64,000 nt of DNA from the NCBI RefSeq assembly GCF_963675165.1, contig NC_087387.1, forward strand, positions 3,326,189 to 3,390,188, read 5' to 3'. Below, one piece after another: positions 24,820 to 35,952 of this stretch. A program made the translations under genes and the position numbers. This stretch comes from Halichondria panicea. Lineage: Eukaryota > Porifera > Demospongiae > Suberitida > Halichondriidae. Positions within the stretch are counted from its first letter, which is position 1, and the number at the start of each line of letters is the position of its first letter. The notes beneath the pieces are model-generated. The model was given only the letters and a program-made list of their open reading frames with translations, was not told where the DNA came from and did not search any database.

Positions 24820-25627
24820 TAATTATCATTATTCTTTCAAATCAATTCAAATCATCTTAATTATTAATTTTACGAATCAAATTCATTTTTCGCTTTTATT
24901 AGATCCCACTTATACTTGTGTGTATTTAGCAGGGAATTATGAGCCATAATCTCATAGTTTCCCATAAGCTTGAGGGTATAAACTATGTACAAGTTTATTT
25001 TTTTTTACGGTACAGAAATGATGGTACAGAAATGATGAATGAAGTTGTATGATGATAATTTATTAGCCATAGCTGTTCAGTTTTTTCACTACCAGTTTCT
25101 ATATACATGTAGCGTTCAGTTTTTTCACTAAACCAGTTGCACTTGTTGATGGTAGGGTAGGGTTCACAAGTAAGTTTTCTTATCTCTACGAGGAACACTG
25201 AAAGCCAATGATTTTATGTCCATTGTCACAAGCAGGTCTTCTAGGCATTTGTCTCCTGTTTCTATCCTGCAGTCATTTGTTTACTGCATACCCATTCAGT
25301 AGACTCTTGTTTCTTTTTGGGAAAGTGTAGCAAGGTGTTCCTTGCTAGCTAACTAGCCGTGCAGAACTTCATAGTTATCCTCTAGCTACAGCGCATTCAG
25401 GGCCAATGCGAGGGTTTTTTAGTAGAGAAGCAGAAATCATCCTTTTAGAACAGGACATTTTAAAAATAAAGCTGTTGCTAGGGCTTACTGCTTTTAGAGA
25501 TACGCTTGAGGCATGAAAAGTGGGATCTAACATTCGATATCTATGGTTATAGTGTCCCTAAAATATGGCAAGCCATCGGTATTTGGGACAATTTGGGACA
25601 CTCATGTACTAACTATAACTTAAAAAC
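24820..25627. other. Gene-free stretch
   Basis: No exon recognised. Short duplications (about 25011-25035 and 25070-25135) are present. Confidence 0.4.
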
Positions 25628-25639
25628 AATAGTGCTGTA

Positions 25640-26490
25640 GGTACTCGGTGTAGGTGCCCTGGGTAACTGCTATGGTGCTACAGGTACTCTGGGAGAGGGT
25701 GTATGCGCCGTACACCATTGGGTGACCCATGGGTATGCCACGTATACTACGGTGCTATAGGTACAGGGGCTATGCGCGCCGTACACCTTTGGGTGACCCA
25801 TGGGTATGCTATGGTGCTATAGGTACTCTGGGAGAGGGTGTATGCGCCGGCGCATACACCATTGGGTGACCCACGGGTATGCCAGGTATACTATGGTGCT
25901 CTGGGAGAGGGTTCGTACACCATTGGGTGACCCAGACCCACGTATACTATGGTGCTATAGGAACTCTGGGAGAGGGCTATGCGCGCTGTACACCCCATGG
26001 GTATCCCACGTATACTACGGTGCTATAGGTACTCTGGGAGAAGGCTATGTGCGCTGTACACCATTGGGTGACCCACGGGTATGCCACGTATACTACGGTG
26101 CTATAGGTACTCTGGGAGAGGGGCTATGTGCGCTGTACACCATTGGGTGACCCTGCCACGTATACTACGGTGCTATAGGTACTCTGGGTATGTGCGCTGT
26201 ACACCATTGGGTGACCCACGGGTATGCCACGTTGCTATAGGTACTCTGGGAGAGGGCTATGCGCGCTGTACACCATTGGGTGACCCACGGGTATGCCACG
26301 TATATACTACGATGCTATAGGTACTCTGGGAAAGGGCTATGTGCGCCGTACACCATTGGGTGACCCACGGGTATGCCACGTATACTACGGTGCTATAGGT
26401 ACTCTGGGAGAAGGCTATGCGCGCCGTACACCATTGGGTGACCCATGGGTATGCCATGTATACTATGGTGCTAGCTACACAGCATTACTT
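25640..26490 (+). repeat. ~80-bp satellite array 2
   Basis: Roughly ten forward units of the same satellite as at 22.9-23.8 kb, with spacings of about 80 bp and some shortened units (for example 64 bp between units near 26135 and 26199). Confidence 0.9.
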
Positions 26491-27212
26491 GGGTGACCCA
26501 TAGGCATAATTATGGTGGTAGCTATAGGTTACCCATGGGTATGTGATAAAGGACCCATATATTTTGATGGCATTACTGCGATTCGTTTGTGGAATTGTTC
26601 TTTTAGTTCAGATTCTTGGTTACTGTTTAGTTGTCTTCGATTCGACTTCTTGCCAAGTTCTACTATGTTATGAACACCGCAGTTGAAATAAGAAGCCATC
26701 TGTTAACAGAGATGCGTAATAATAATATGCTGCATGTAAAATGTACTTATTCTACGTTAGTTCAATGCGCCATGATAATTAATTTTCATTATTTTAAGTC
26801 TTTTTGGGCTTGACAGTGTAGTACCCTCTGCGTATGATGTATCTCCTTTAAACCGTATCTCCTTTAAACCCCCCCCCCCATCTGTGTAAGTAAAGTACTT
26901 ACTGTATAGTGAAGATTACTTTGTGCACCTGTGAACTCGTAACACTTGTTCGCCCCCACCTACAAATTTGACATTGGTCAAATTGGTCTAATAATATTTG
27001 ATTAACTCTTATGTTGAGAAACACGAATGCGAATATAATTATAGACTGTGATGAGTTGTGTCTCTTAGCCTGGGAATGTAATGTGTACCTTTTAAGTGTG
27101 GTAGTGTGGTATTGTAGAGACTGGATTTATTTTGATTCATTATTTTGTTGAATCAATCAATAAAATTATATGTGCGTTTATCAATACTGTGTTATTATAC
27201 ATATAATTATAC

Positions 27213-27960
27213 TAGCCTCTACACAGGCTCTCCTTTTTCTGTTCTTTATCACAATCGTTCAATAAGATAAAATACTGTATTATTGGTTCAATGAGATAAA
27301 ATACGGTATTAATTGGAGGAATAAAGAAAGAAATAGACGTAGAGTTAGGAAAAAGGAGAGCCTGTATCGGGAAGTCGCGTGAGGGTAGAAGGGTGAAAAT
27401 GAGCGTGGGCATGCTGAGCTAGAGGATGTTGGACTGCCCACGCAGAGGTCTACGACTAATAAAACTTTGCCTGCAGCAAGCTGGACATAGACTTGGAACT
27501 GGAAGTTTGCAGGCACTAGCTAGCTATACCTTAGGCTTGGCTAGATGATCTACTAGTCTAGATTGTGTGTTTAGATTCTATCACTATTACCTGTTCTTGT
27601 GTCTTTCTACATGCTATAGTAGAATAGCATAGTCATCATTATCATATAGCAGGTAGCTACTGCCACCAGAGCTGGCCACACTGGTTCTCTGATCTGACTT
27701 GCAGCACAGCTTGGTGCAGGTGGTTGTCTCAGTGCAAGTACAGTACAGTCTTACTCTGAATACGTGGGAGAATACCTACGTCAAGATTGTGGGCTACATA
27801 TTGCCCACGTTCATAAAAATCCTTGTGGATCACGCGATTTCCCAAACCAGGCCTTACTTTTTCTTAACTGTACGCCCATTTCTTTCTTTGCTGCCTCACT
27901 ATGTCTTTCTTGGATGAACAGTGACAACAGCAAGAAAAAGTAAGGCCTGGGAACGAGGCT
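27213..27960. mobile_element. MITE with AGCCTC...CCCAGG ends, copy 2 (inside duplicate A)
   Basis: The left end AGCCTCTACACAGGCTC and the right end (complement) AGCCTCGTTCCCAGGCC are inverted, each followed by a CTTTTTCT tract. It is flanked on both sides by ATAATTATAC, consistent with a target duplication, and the matching position in duplicate B (about 61,500) has only one such block and no insert. Interior blocks are shared with the 24.1-24.8 kb element in inverted order. Confidence 0.75.
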
Positions 27961-29664
27961 ATAATTATACATTGCTTCATTTACGCTATTATTATTATGC
28001 TGTGCTATATTATTATACTTACCAAATTCACTTGAGAGAGATGCAGCAGCAGCAAGTATATTCCAGACTACAGACTACAGAAACTCTTTGCATAAAAGGT
28101 GCTCTTAGCGCGCGCGAGCGGATTTCCCTTCTTGTAGGGGAAGTTCCCCCTAACCGTGTGCAAAATGGTGGATAAAAGCTGTATACGGAGACTTAAGTAC
28201 ATGCTTTTGCTCTATTTAGCAGGTAGTACTAAGCAAGTTAAAAGTATATCTACTGCGTTGGTTACCTAGAAAGGCTCAAGGGATTTATTGACAGTGCATG
28301 GTTTTAGCTGTATAGCTGCTTTTATTGTTACCTAGTATGAACGGTAGCTCAGAAAAGCTTACAAGCACACTGTAAATTAATTTTCTAAGAGTATGTGATC
28401 CTAAAACCCGGTACCCGGTACTCCGTAGCTTCATCTTCTTATCCGCATTTTATATTGATTGTGTGCGTATACTAGCTATGTTATACGCTATGTATACTAG
28501 CTATTGATCCCGCCCCAGTACTAAATTAAATTATATAATATGTTAGACTCAACAGAATCTGCATTCTTCACTGAACAAATTGGTATATGTTACTTTGAAT
28601 AAAAATAAATAAATAAACTAAAAAAATAGGAAAAACAATATACCGTAAAAATGTTCTCGAAAGGTGATGACCCAGTCCTTAATGTACCTGAGTAGCTCTT
28701 AGCTCTAAGAAATAAAGCCCCGCCCACTAATTAATCAGTGGGGTAGTCACGAGAGCCTAAAGACAGGAATATGTCCAAGACAGGAATATGTCCATGACTT
28801 TGACCTTATAATTATGTGATGTGGGGGCGGCTCCCAGCTCCAAACTTTAAATCTTCACTAGATCTAGTGCAGATCCATACAAATTTCCCAACATGTTGTA
28901 AGACTATTGAAATTAATACAGCAAACATTGTTTTATTGCACAAAAAACAATCATTATGGTGAAAGAACATTCTGCCATTTGTGTTCGCCTCTTCACTTAT
29001 GAGTGCCTCGGTCCAAGGACATGCTACAATAGCAGTAGAACTCCACTCAAAATTTGAATATGTATACTCAGTGTAGCACAAGCCACACAGTAACATGGGT
29101 AAAGAACATGGGTAAAGAATCCAGAGTGAACGACAGACTCTTTGTAGACCAAGACGTTGCTGATCTCAAGGAGTTGCTGATCTCAAGGATTGCTTTCACT
29201 TGTACAGTACGGCCTGGGAAATGAGATAGTATTACAAGTGAGATACTAAAGTGGAGTACATGGACATATAGCGGAAAAGAAGAAACAAGAGTGAAGGTGG
29301 TGCAAAGGGTCTGTCTTTACAAACAAGCGTTACTAATACTAGATCTACATCAGACATGTATCTATACCATACCATGTACCAGCCAGCTATTGTGTATACT
29401 GCATGTACTGCACTGAGATGATATAATATAATTATAATTTTTTAGACTAGAGTCTTCCTAATTTTATCTTACAATTTTATCTTACTTGTGCCATAGATAG
29501 TAGAGGGTACAATGTTCACCGACTGCAGTCTGTTCCCCCTAGCCCCAGACCCTAGCTAGCTAGCTCTCATCTCTCAAGCTCTGAAGAAATGTGTATACTG
29601 CACTGAGATCATATAATTATAATTTTATAGACTAGACAGGGGGAGGTCACTACTATGCACACTG

Positions 29665-32600
29665 CACTACCGTTCGCTACCGCGGTCAAGATGTGGTCAA
29701 AGGGTCAAGGGGGTATTTTCAAGGGGTCAACAAGGTAAATACCCTAGTGAAAATTCCTGGCAATAGTTTGCATTATCTTACAAGGTATTTCAAATTGTTC
29801 AGAGGTTTATCATGACAAGATTTTGTGTTACAAAATCTTGTACAACCATTCATATGATTTAGCAAGACAATGCATGTGAACCCTTCACATTATTCGTAGT
29901 GGATAATACGTTTACACTTTATATAGGCCCGCCTATTAAACTGATATAAATAATGAAAGAGAATTGAGAGTGATGATTGTGATGATTGTGTTCTATGGCA
30001 CATAGTAGTTTATTCTATAGTCTAGTCTTTGACCTCGTCCTGGATGCGATCGGTCCATCAGGTCCATCATCATCATCATCATCTACATGATCAATTTCTA
30101 CAGTATTATTCATATATACATTAAAATGTTATGTTTACCTGCTGAAATTGGACGGGGCGCCGGAGTTTCAGGAATTTGGGTGACACCATTTTCCACTACA
30201 AATAATTTGTAGGTTGCTACAGACTTACTTTGAATTTGTTGATTCCTTGGCATGTTGATGTATGCCTGCGCATGATGCTCCATCATGCGCACCGCAACTT
30301 TAGCATATCTCACTACTGCGGGATATGTTGTGATGACATAGGGTAGTTTGGGGTCTGCCATGCTTACAGTTTGCCATGCTTACAGTTGAGCTGATGATGA
30401 GTGCAATGCTCAATTAAGGCTTTACTTGTTAAAAAGGTGTCTATGTTGCTGTATAAACAATTACCCACAACAATTAATTACCCTCTGACTGAATCATGTC
30501 AATAACAAATTAAATTAATGGTATTCATAATTGTTTGGTATTTGGTATTTTGACAATAAAGGTGTGGCAGGTGCTTACAAAAATACATTTAGACCGGAGT
30601 GCTTTCAACTGAACTGCTCTAGCAGGTAGTATGTCCTTTTCAATTAGTATGTCCTTTTCAACTTTAACAATAAATGTACTTAGGAGGTCAACTGACTGAT
30701 GCATTTCTAAACTTGGTCTGCCTGGCATACCAGCCTCCAACAGTAGCGAGCCGGACCTGGCTTGAGAATAACAATTGGTACATTATCCACAAGGCAGAAT
30801 TTTAAAATCGATCTGTACTGCTCGTACTGCTCCTCTCCTTCAGCACAGAATGTGCACATTGTACTGTTCCGTTTAGTTTTGTGCTGACCATACTCAGTTG
30901 AATAAAATAAAGTTTTGTTGTGGTGATATAAGCTGCAGATTCGGCCCTGTTATAGATATAATGGCACTTCTAAATTCGAGGGAGAGAGTTGTTAGGTTGA
31001 TTGGTCCAACAACATATGTAGAGGGCAGTATTTGCTTTCCTATATTGTGTTCGGATTCATCAATAGACAAAAATGATAGGGTTTGTTCAGTTTCGGTTGA
31101 TAACAGCTTAGAATGTGATAACAGCTTAGAATGTAGCGAGTTCAGAGTTTCCTTCAAGTTCAGTGAGAATACTAGTTGGTCTGCCAATCTGTACGTACCA
31201 TGTAAATATCTCATTAAATGAATTAAATGACCATTCATGCTTTCAAATCCAAATGCTGAAAATGCCCAGAGAGGTCCCCACTGCCTCACTTGCCTCACTT
31301 GCTGACAGAGATGTATCAGTAAATGAGTGTTCAGTACACAGTTTCTTTCACCATACAGTTCCGGAAAAAGTAGAACAAAAAAAAGTAGAACAAAATCCTC
31401 TAACATTTCCCCTGCTGCATCGACTTGAGTTAGAGTAAGCTTAGGTTGTAACAGGATGTGTAAAGCAGTAACAAGGAGGGCATAGTGGTGCAAGTAGAGA
31501 GGAGGGAGATGTGGTACAAGTAATGGTAGATGTGGTACAAGTAATGGTAGAGAATAATATAGCAACCAATTTCGATACTCTTTTCCAGTGACTCCGGTGT
31601 TTTTGTATGCTTCGTGGAGCTCTGGTGAAGTCATGAGGGGGTCTTTGTTTGATTAATGAAGAGTCTATGATATTTAAATGACGGCCTAAATAGAAAGGAG
31701 TCCACAAACACCTTCCAAAACGCAGTGCATATAATCAATAGGAGCACCAAGAGGCAAATCCACAATTTTTGAAAGCGTACTTGTGCCTTTGATACCAAAA
31801 ACTTTCCGGCCTTCCAGCTCAGTTGTTGTTCTTAGGGCATGTTCCGTTCCTGGCAAATACACACGTGTACTACAATACGTATCGACTCACCACCTGAGAC
31901 AATTTCAATCATATCAGGGCAGCTACCAACATCCATATCAACTCTAGTGGATTTTAATGAACTTATTGATTCCATTCTAGGACCTCTCACTCCATAAGCA
32001 CTGAGCTCTCAAATGCAGACATGGATGAAGCATATGCATGAAGCATATGCTAACATAATCACAGATGTTTCACTTGAAAGTCAATCAGCTGAACATCCAA
32101 CTCCAATCACAGCCTCACTAAAGGATTACAACCATAAAGAGAAAAACCATCAAAAGATAGATCTCGTCGCTTCGCTGCTGGTACAATCCCCTTCAATAAG
32201 GAGCTACCCTCAGAACACGATGTATTTCTGTATGACTTTTGGACAATTCTCCCTGCAATGCAAACAGAGTGCTGTGCTCAGCTAAGGTGTTTCTTTTGGG
32301 CCAGATATGTTCAGAGTTGGGAAAGTCAGTTTCCAGCTCCATTAAAACTAATTCAGTAGTTATCAATTTGTTCGAATTTACTGATAGCGACACATTTAAG
32401 CTTACTGAAGGCTTCAAAATTTCTGCTATTTAATGTGAACACCAAGGTATCAGGTTCAGTCTACAACACCATGCTGATTTAGACATACAGGCTCGAGACA
32501 TACAGGCTCGAGACCAGAAAATGACCCATACTTGTAGAAAAAATCATATCAAAGCGCTTCAATGTTCAGTACCTTGTAAAAATGGCTTGGGTATGCTTCG

Positions 32601-33031
32601 GCAGACAACACATGGGAACTTCCAACAAAATTAATATTCAACAAATATTCCAAGAGACATACTCGATTCATTTGAACAAACACAACTGACTGGAACTTCC
32701 ACAACTGATGGAGCGAGTACACACGCAGAGTGACAAGCAAACCTGTAAATCAGTAACTTTTCGAGTCACCAATCAGCTGTCATGGATAATTATAGATAAA
32801 TGACATGTTGTACAATTTGTGTCAATGAAAATCTCTTTTCTTGAGCTACCTGTTCATGTAGTGGATCCACTGGACCAGCATGTACACCCTTGCATTGCAT
32901 TGCATGATAGACATGAATAGTGCAGTCTGTTGCGGCGATAAGAGCTTAATTTTTTGCGGTCAAGCATAATATCTAAGGCTGGTCAAGCAGTCAAGAAGAA
33001 AATTGGGGGGTCAAGAATCTTGACGGTAGTG
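29665..33031. mobile_element. CACTA (En/Spm) DNA transposon, both ends present, 3.37 kb
   Basis: The left end starts CACTACCGTTCGCTACCG; the right end in complement starts CACTACCGTCAAGATTC. Both ends carry repeated GGTCAAG-type subterminal motifs (about 29687-29735 and 32958-33022), as CACTA elements do. The interior has a TNP2-like transposase on the minus strand. The expected 2-3-bp target duplication is not obvious. Sequence just right of the element (TTCCTAATTTTATCTTAC, TGTGCCATAGATAGTAGA) also occurs 200 bp left of it (29453-29580), so the flank itself has been duplicated. Confidence 0.8.
30110..31990 (-). pseudogene. CACTA TNP2-like transposase, frameshifted
   Basis: Minus-strand exons. 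About 31891-31985: GVRGPRMESISSLKS, VDMDVGSCPDMIEIVSG, donor GTGAGT. From 31849: EHALRTTTELEGRKVFGIKG and IDYMHCVLEGV, a frameshift, then TPFYLGRHLNIIDSSLIKQR and PPHDFTRAPRSIQKHRSHWK, another frameshift near 31600, then EYRNWLLYYSLPLL and EDFVLL..FPELYGERNCVL, QWGPLWAFSAFGFESMNGHL, HGTYRLADQLV. These follow the canonical Transposase_21/TNP2 order. Tandem in-frame microduplications expand it (LVPHLPL twice, FVLLF twice, QVR twice, HSKLLS twice). Downstream exons at 30525-30890 and 30110-30361 (AYINMPRNQQIQSKSVATYK) probably form the C-terminus. Confidence 0.8.
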
Positions 33032-33656
33032 TTCCTAATTTTATCTTACTTGTGCCATAGATAGTAGACGGTACAATGTTCACCACAAGGAGGCTTGCAG
33101 TCTGCCTAACTAGCTAGCTAGCTAGCTCTCATCTCAAGTACCATTTGCAATTTTATTTGCAAGGTTCAAAGGTGGACATTGGACATATTCCTGTATACGT
33201 ATTTAGTCGCTTTCTTTTTGTCGAAGCACTATTTATTTCTATTGAGAATGCGGAGTTTAAACTACTAGCTATGCTCATTATACTTAGTGCTAACATGCGC
33301 TTAGCACTACTGGTCTTTGCAACAGAGAAATAACAGAAAGTTGTTTGAGTAGCAGCCTCATCTTGGATAGTAGGCATCTTGGATAGTAGGCTCCCGGGAC
33401 ACGATCAACAATTTTTTTGACAAAGTAGAAGGATAGATCAGCTAAGGAAGGCTTATGGAGGTTATCTATTATGGCGTGCCGTTTGTATCAATAATGAGTT
33501 GTTGACAATCATAGAGTGTGCGCATGTGTGTTTGGTGTGCGCATGCGCAAGCATGATTAAGCACATGCATCTACCTCTGGCCTTGAGAGCAGTGTGCTAT
33601 GATCTACCTCTCTTCTTTGCCTTGAGCAGTGTGCTATATAGATCTAGTATCAGTAA

Positions 33657-34420
33657 TGGCGCGAGAGTTATAGAGAAAAATCGAAATTGTAGAAGAAGAG
33701 TTTAAGAGAGGTAAGTGCTATAAGCTAAGAATTTATCTTTTCCTGTCTGCAGGAGAACTCACTGAATTTGGGTATAGAAAACGAAAAATTGCACTTTCCA
33801 AAGAAGTCCTTACTAAGGAACTAGAAGAAGGTAATCTATTGTGGCCACATGCTATTCAGGCCTTTCTTGTGACCATAGTGTATTGTTTATAGTCCCAAAC
33901 ACAGACACAGACCAGACACAGACAGTGATATTTAATGCTAGTGAACTTGTCAAACCAATGCTCCCCCTCCCCCCCCCCCCTATACCAGGTGGGGATTAGA
34001 CTTCCCTACCTAGGGTACTGGGATACAAGTTTAAACTACTAAGAGGGGTTTAGAGGGTTTAGACCAAATAATAATTTTAGACCAAATAATAATTATGCTC
34101 AAAGGTAAGGTGATTAGATCAATGTGATTGGTCTAATCCCCATCTATCCCCGGTAGAGGGGGGAGTGGTGGGTTATTAATTTGAAAAGTGCATATCATAG
34201 TAGTGTGAATATTGTCTTTGATTTCATGTAGGTGAAATTACGGAAGAGGGATTCAGAAGGAAGGTTGCTCGCTTGGACCAACAGTGGACCCTCAAAAAGT
34301 GCTGAAGATATCGGAAAAGAGTTGAGTAATGTCAATCCCAGCATAAAGAGCAAAATTAGTGAATTGTTGAGCCCCAAGAAAGCCAGGGTTCGTTCCTGTA
34401 GTGACCCCAGAGGTTAAGGC
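33657..34420 (+). pseudogene. Gene with repeated DMAP1-binding-like exons
   Basis: Three exons share phase 1 and a repeated motif. Exon 1 (33657-33712): MAREL, an in-frame TAG, then RKIEIVEEEFKR, donor GTAAGT. Exon 2 (33754-33829), after CTGTCTGCAG: GELTEFGYRKRKIALSKEV, LTKELEEG, donor GTAATC. Exon 3 from 34232, after TTTCATGTAG: GEITEEGFRRKVARLDQQ, where the frame breaks; another frame continues NSGPSKSAEDIGKELSNVNP. The 'L--E---G-IT--GY-K+---L' pattern matches the DMAP1-binding domain (PF06464) found at the N-terminus of DIP2 proteins. An exon at 35444-35744 may belong to the same gene. The intron between exons 2 and 3 holds a MITE. The in-frame TAG and frameshift make it a probable pseudogene. 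Confidence 0.5.
33958..34182. mobile_element. Short C-run MITE in an intron
   Basis: CTATACCAGGTGGGGATTAG near the left is inverted near the right as CTACCGGGGATAGATGGGG followed by ATTAGACC, each next to a C or G run (CCCCCTCCCCCC / GGGGGGAG). About 225 bp, non-coding, inside the DMAP-like gene. Confidence 0.5.
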
Positions 34421-34856
34421 TGGAGTTAGAAAGTTCCATCGCAAACAAGTCACAGCTGTTTGTGTGGACCAAAACACATAAGTTGTCTCTTATGTTTCCC
34501 GAATATTTGAAGGTAACTGGCTCTAAGGATTTGATACCTGCTGATTTGTCTCAATGTGGATGTTGTCTCAGTGTGGATGTGTATTGGACATTGTCGATGG
34601 AGGTGAATTGAAAGAAGAAAAATGTAATAAACTCGATTAAGAGTCTTGGCACAAGTAATCAAAGCAGGTACATGTAGGCATTACTTTCGTATTATATAAT
34701 TATAAAATAAATTTTTTAGTGTTGAAGAGCTACATGATATTTCTTTAGAGAGCATTCTAACAGGGCACCAGTGGTAAGAGCAATGGCACAATGATAGAAA
34801 ATATTCAATCGTAGAGTGCTTTTTACTAGAAAAGTGATGTGAGCTTGCTAGAGAGC

Positions 34857-35076
34857 CAGGGTTTCATCTAGTGGGGGGGGGGGGGTGAATCTTCCCCCTA
34901 ACATTTTTGTATAATAATGACATCATCACATTAGTACTGTCTATGATGTGCAATATGTAACTAGATCTACTGTGATGCGTAATAGGGGTGTGGACAACAA
35001 ATGTGGGTGTGGCCAAACATTTTGCGGCGTGCGTAAACCTCCCCCCCCCCAACTTTTAATCCTAGATGAAACCCTG
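34857..35076. mobile_element. hAT-like MITE, 220 bp
   Basis: Perfect 15-bp inverted ends CAGGGTTTCATCTAG, each followed after a short gap by a run of G (or C on the other side). CAGGG-type termini suggest hAT. An exact 8-bp target duplication is not seen, though AGAGC occurs at both flanks. Part of a second copy is seen at 57,115-57,165 and 59,205-59,257. Confidence 0.65.
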
Positions 35077-35443
35077 AGAGCAAAACAGCATAACTGTACA
35101 TTAGACATAACTGTACATTAGACACTAGTTGATATAAGATGTACATAGTATAAGATGTACATAGGAAAAGTGCCTCAGAGCAGGCTATGGGACTACTTAG
35201 TATACCTGCAACTTCCGTTGTCATTGTAGTCAGGCAAGGTTTGCACATGCGCACTAGTATCTAGACACTGTTTTGTCAGTGTTGTCCATGTGATTTAGAA
35301 GCCCTCAGCCATCAGCCACTTGTAGTATACCCTCGCTATGCTCGGGGTACTAAATCAGTGCCTTTGGGCATGGGCACAGTCCTTAATCACATTTACTACA
35401 GATGCATGACCCTAAACTTTAACGTTAGGCTCCTTTTTCTCTC

Positions 35444-35745
35444 AGTATGTGCCTTGATGTATCTTTTAAAAAAAGAAAAACTTTGCTGTACAAGGAGAGG
35501 CAGTGGCATCGATGGCGACAGGCTGGTGATGAAACGCTGGTGATGAAACTGAATTGGAATCTATCATTGAACATAGAGATTATGTTGAAGTCTCTACAAA
35601 ACAGATGGATGAGTTTAAAAAAACACGTTTCTCTCCAGGCACTCTAAAACTACCGTGCTGCAAATTGCTTGAATATTATATGCATTGTGTGCCTGGATTG
35701 TTGAACTTCGAAGTAACCCAAACTATGTCTTTAAATAAATACTGA
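35444..35745 (+). pseudogene. Exon of unknown function broken by a 14-bp duplication
   Basis: After CTTTTTCTCTCAG the frame reads CLDVSFKKRKTLLYKERQWH and RWRQAGDET. A tandem copy of GCTGGTGATGAAAC (35522-35549) then shifts the frame. Past the second copy the original frame resumes with ESIIEHRDYVEVSTKQMDEF and KKTRFSPGTLKLP up to a stop near 35745. No family is recognised. It lies between the DMAP-like exons and the convergent transposase gene and could be the 3' exon of the former. Confidence 0.4.
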
Positions 35746-35952
35746 TGTCCGTTATTAATTTTTGGGTGTTCATTATTCTGAGCATCGATGGTGCTGTATC
35801 TATAACAATTCTTTGTACGCAATCACATTATAATTGGTCAAAATTAAATAAAAATTAATGCCATGATTACACAGGATGCAAGCAATACAAGCAATAATTA
35901 ACATTAAACATGAATGTATAGTCTCAAGCTCACTAAAAAAGATATAGTGATA

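Larger units (their letters stand above)
25628..29093 (+). repeat. Segmental duplicate, copy A
   Basis: After a satellite array this block follows, in the same order, the sequence at 60,104-62,600: CGTTTGTGGAATTGTTCTTT, GTTGTCTTCGATTCGACTTC, the poly-C tract after CTCCTTTAAA, GCGCGCGAGCG, CTTGTAGGGGAAGTTCCCC, CTCGAAAGGTGATGACCCAG, and CACAAAAAACAATCATTAT. Copy A carries an extra 748-bp MITE (27,213-27,960) that copy B lacks. A short minus-strand frame (NGRMFFHHNDCFLCNKTM, about 28.9 kb) is kept in both copies but no family was recognised. Confidence 0.85.

Noticed and set aside
25800..26500. Long open frames with repeated MPRILRCYRYSGRG-like peptides (also at 23.2-23.9 and 60.2-60.9 kb)
   Set aside because: They are translations of the ~80-bp satellite, occur on both strands and in several frames, and change frame with unit truncations.
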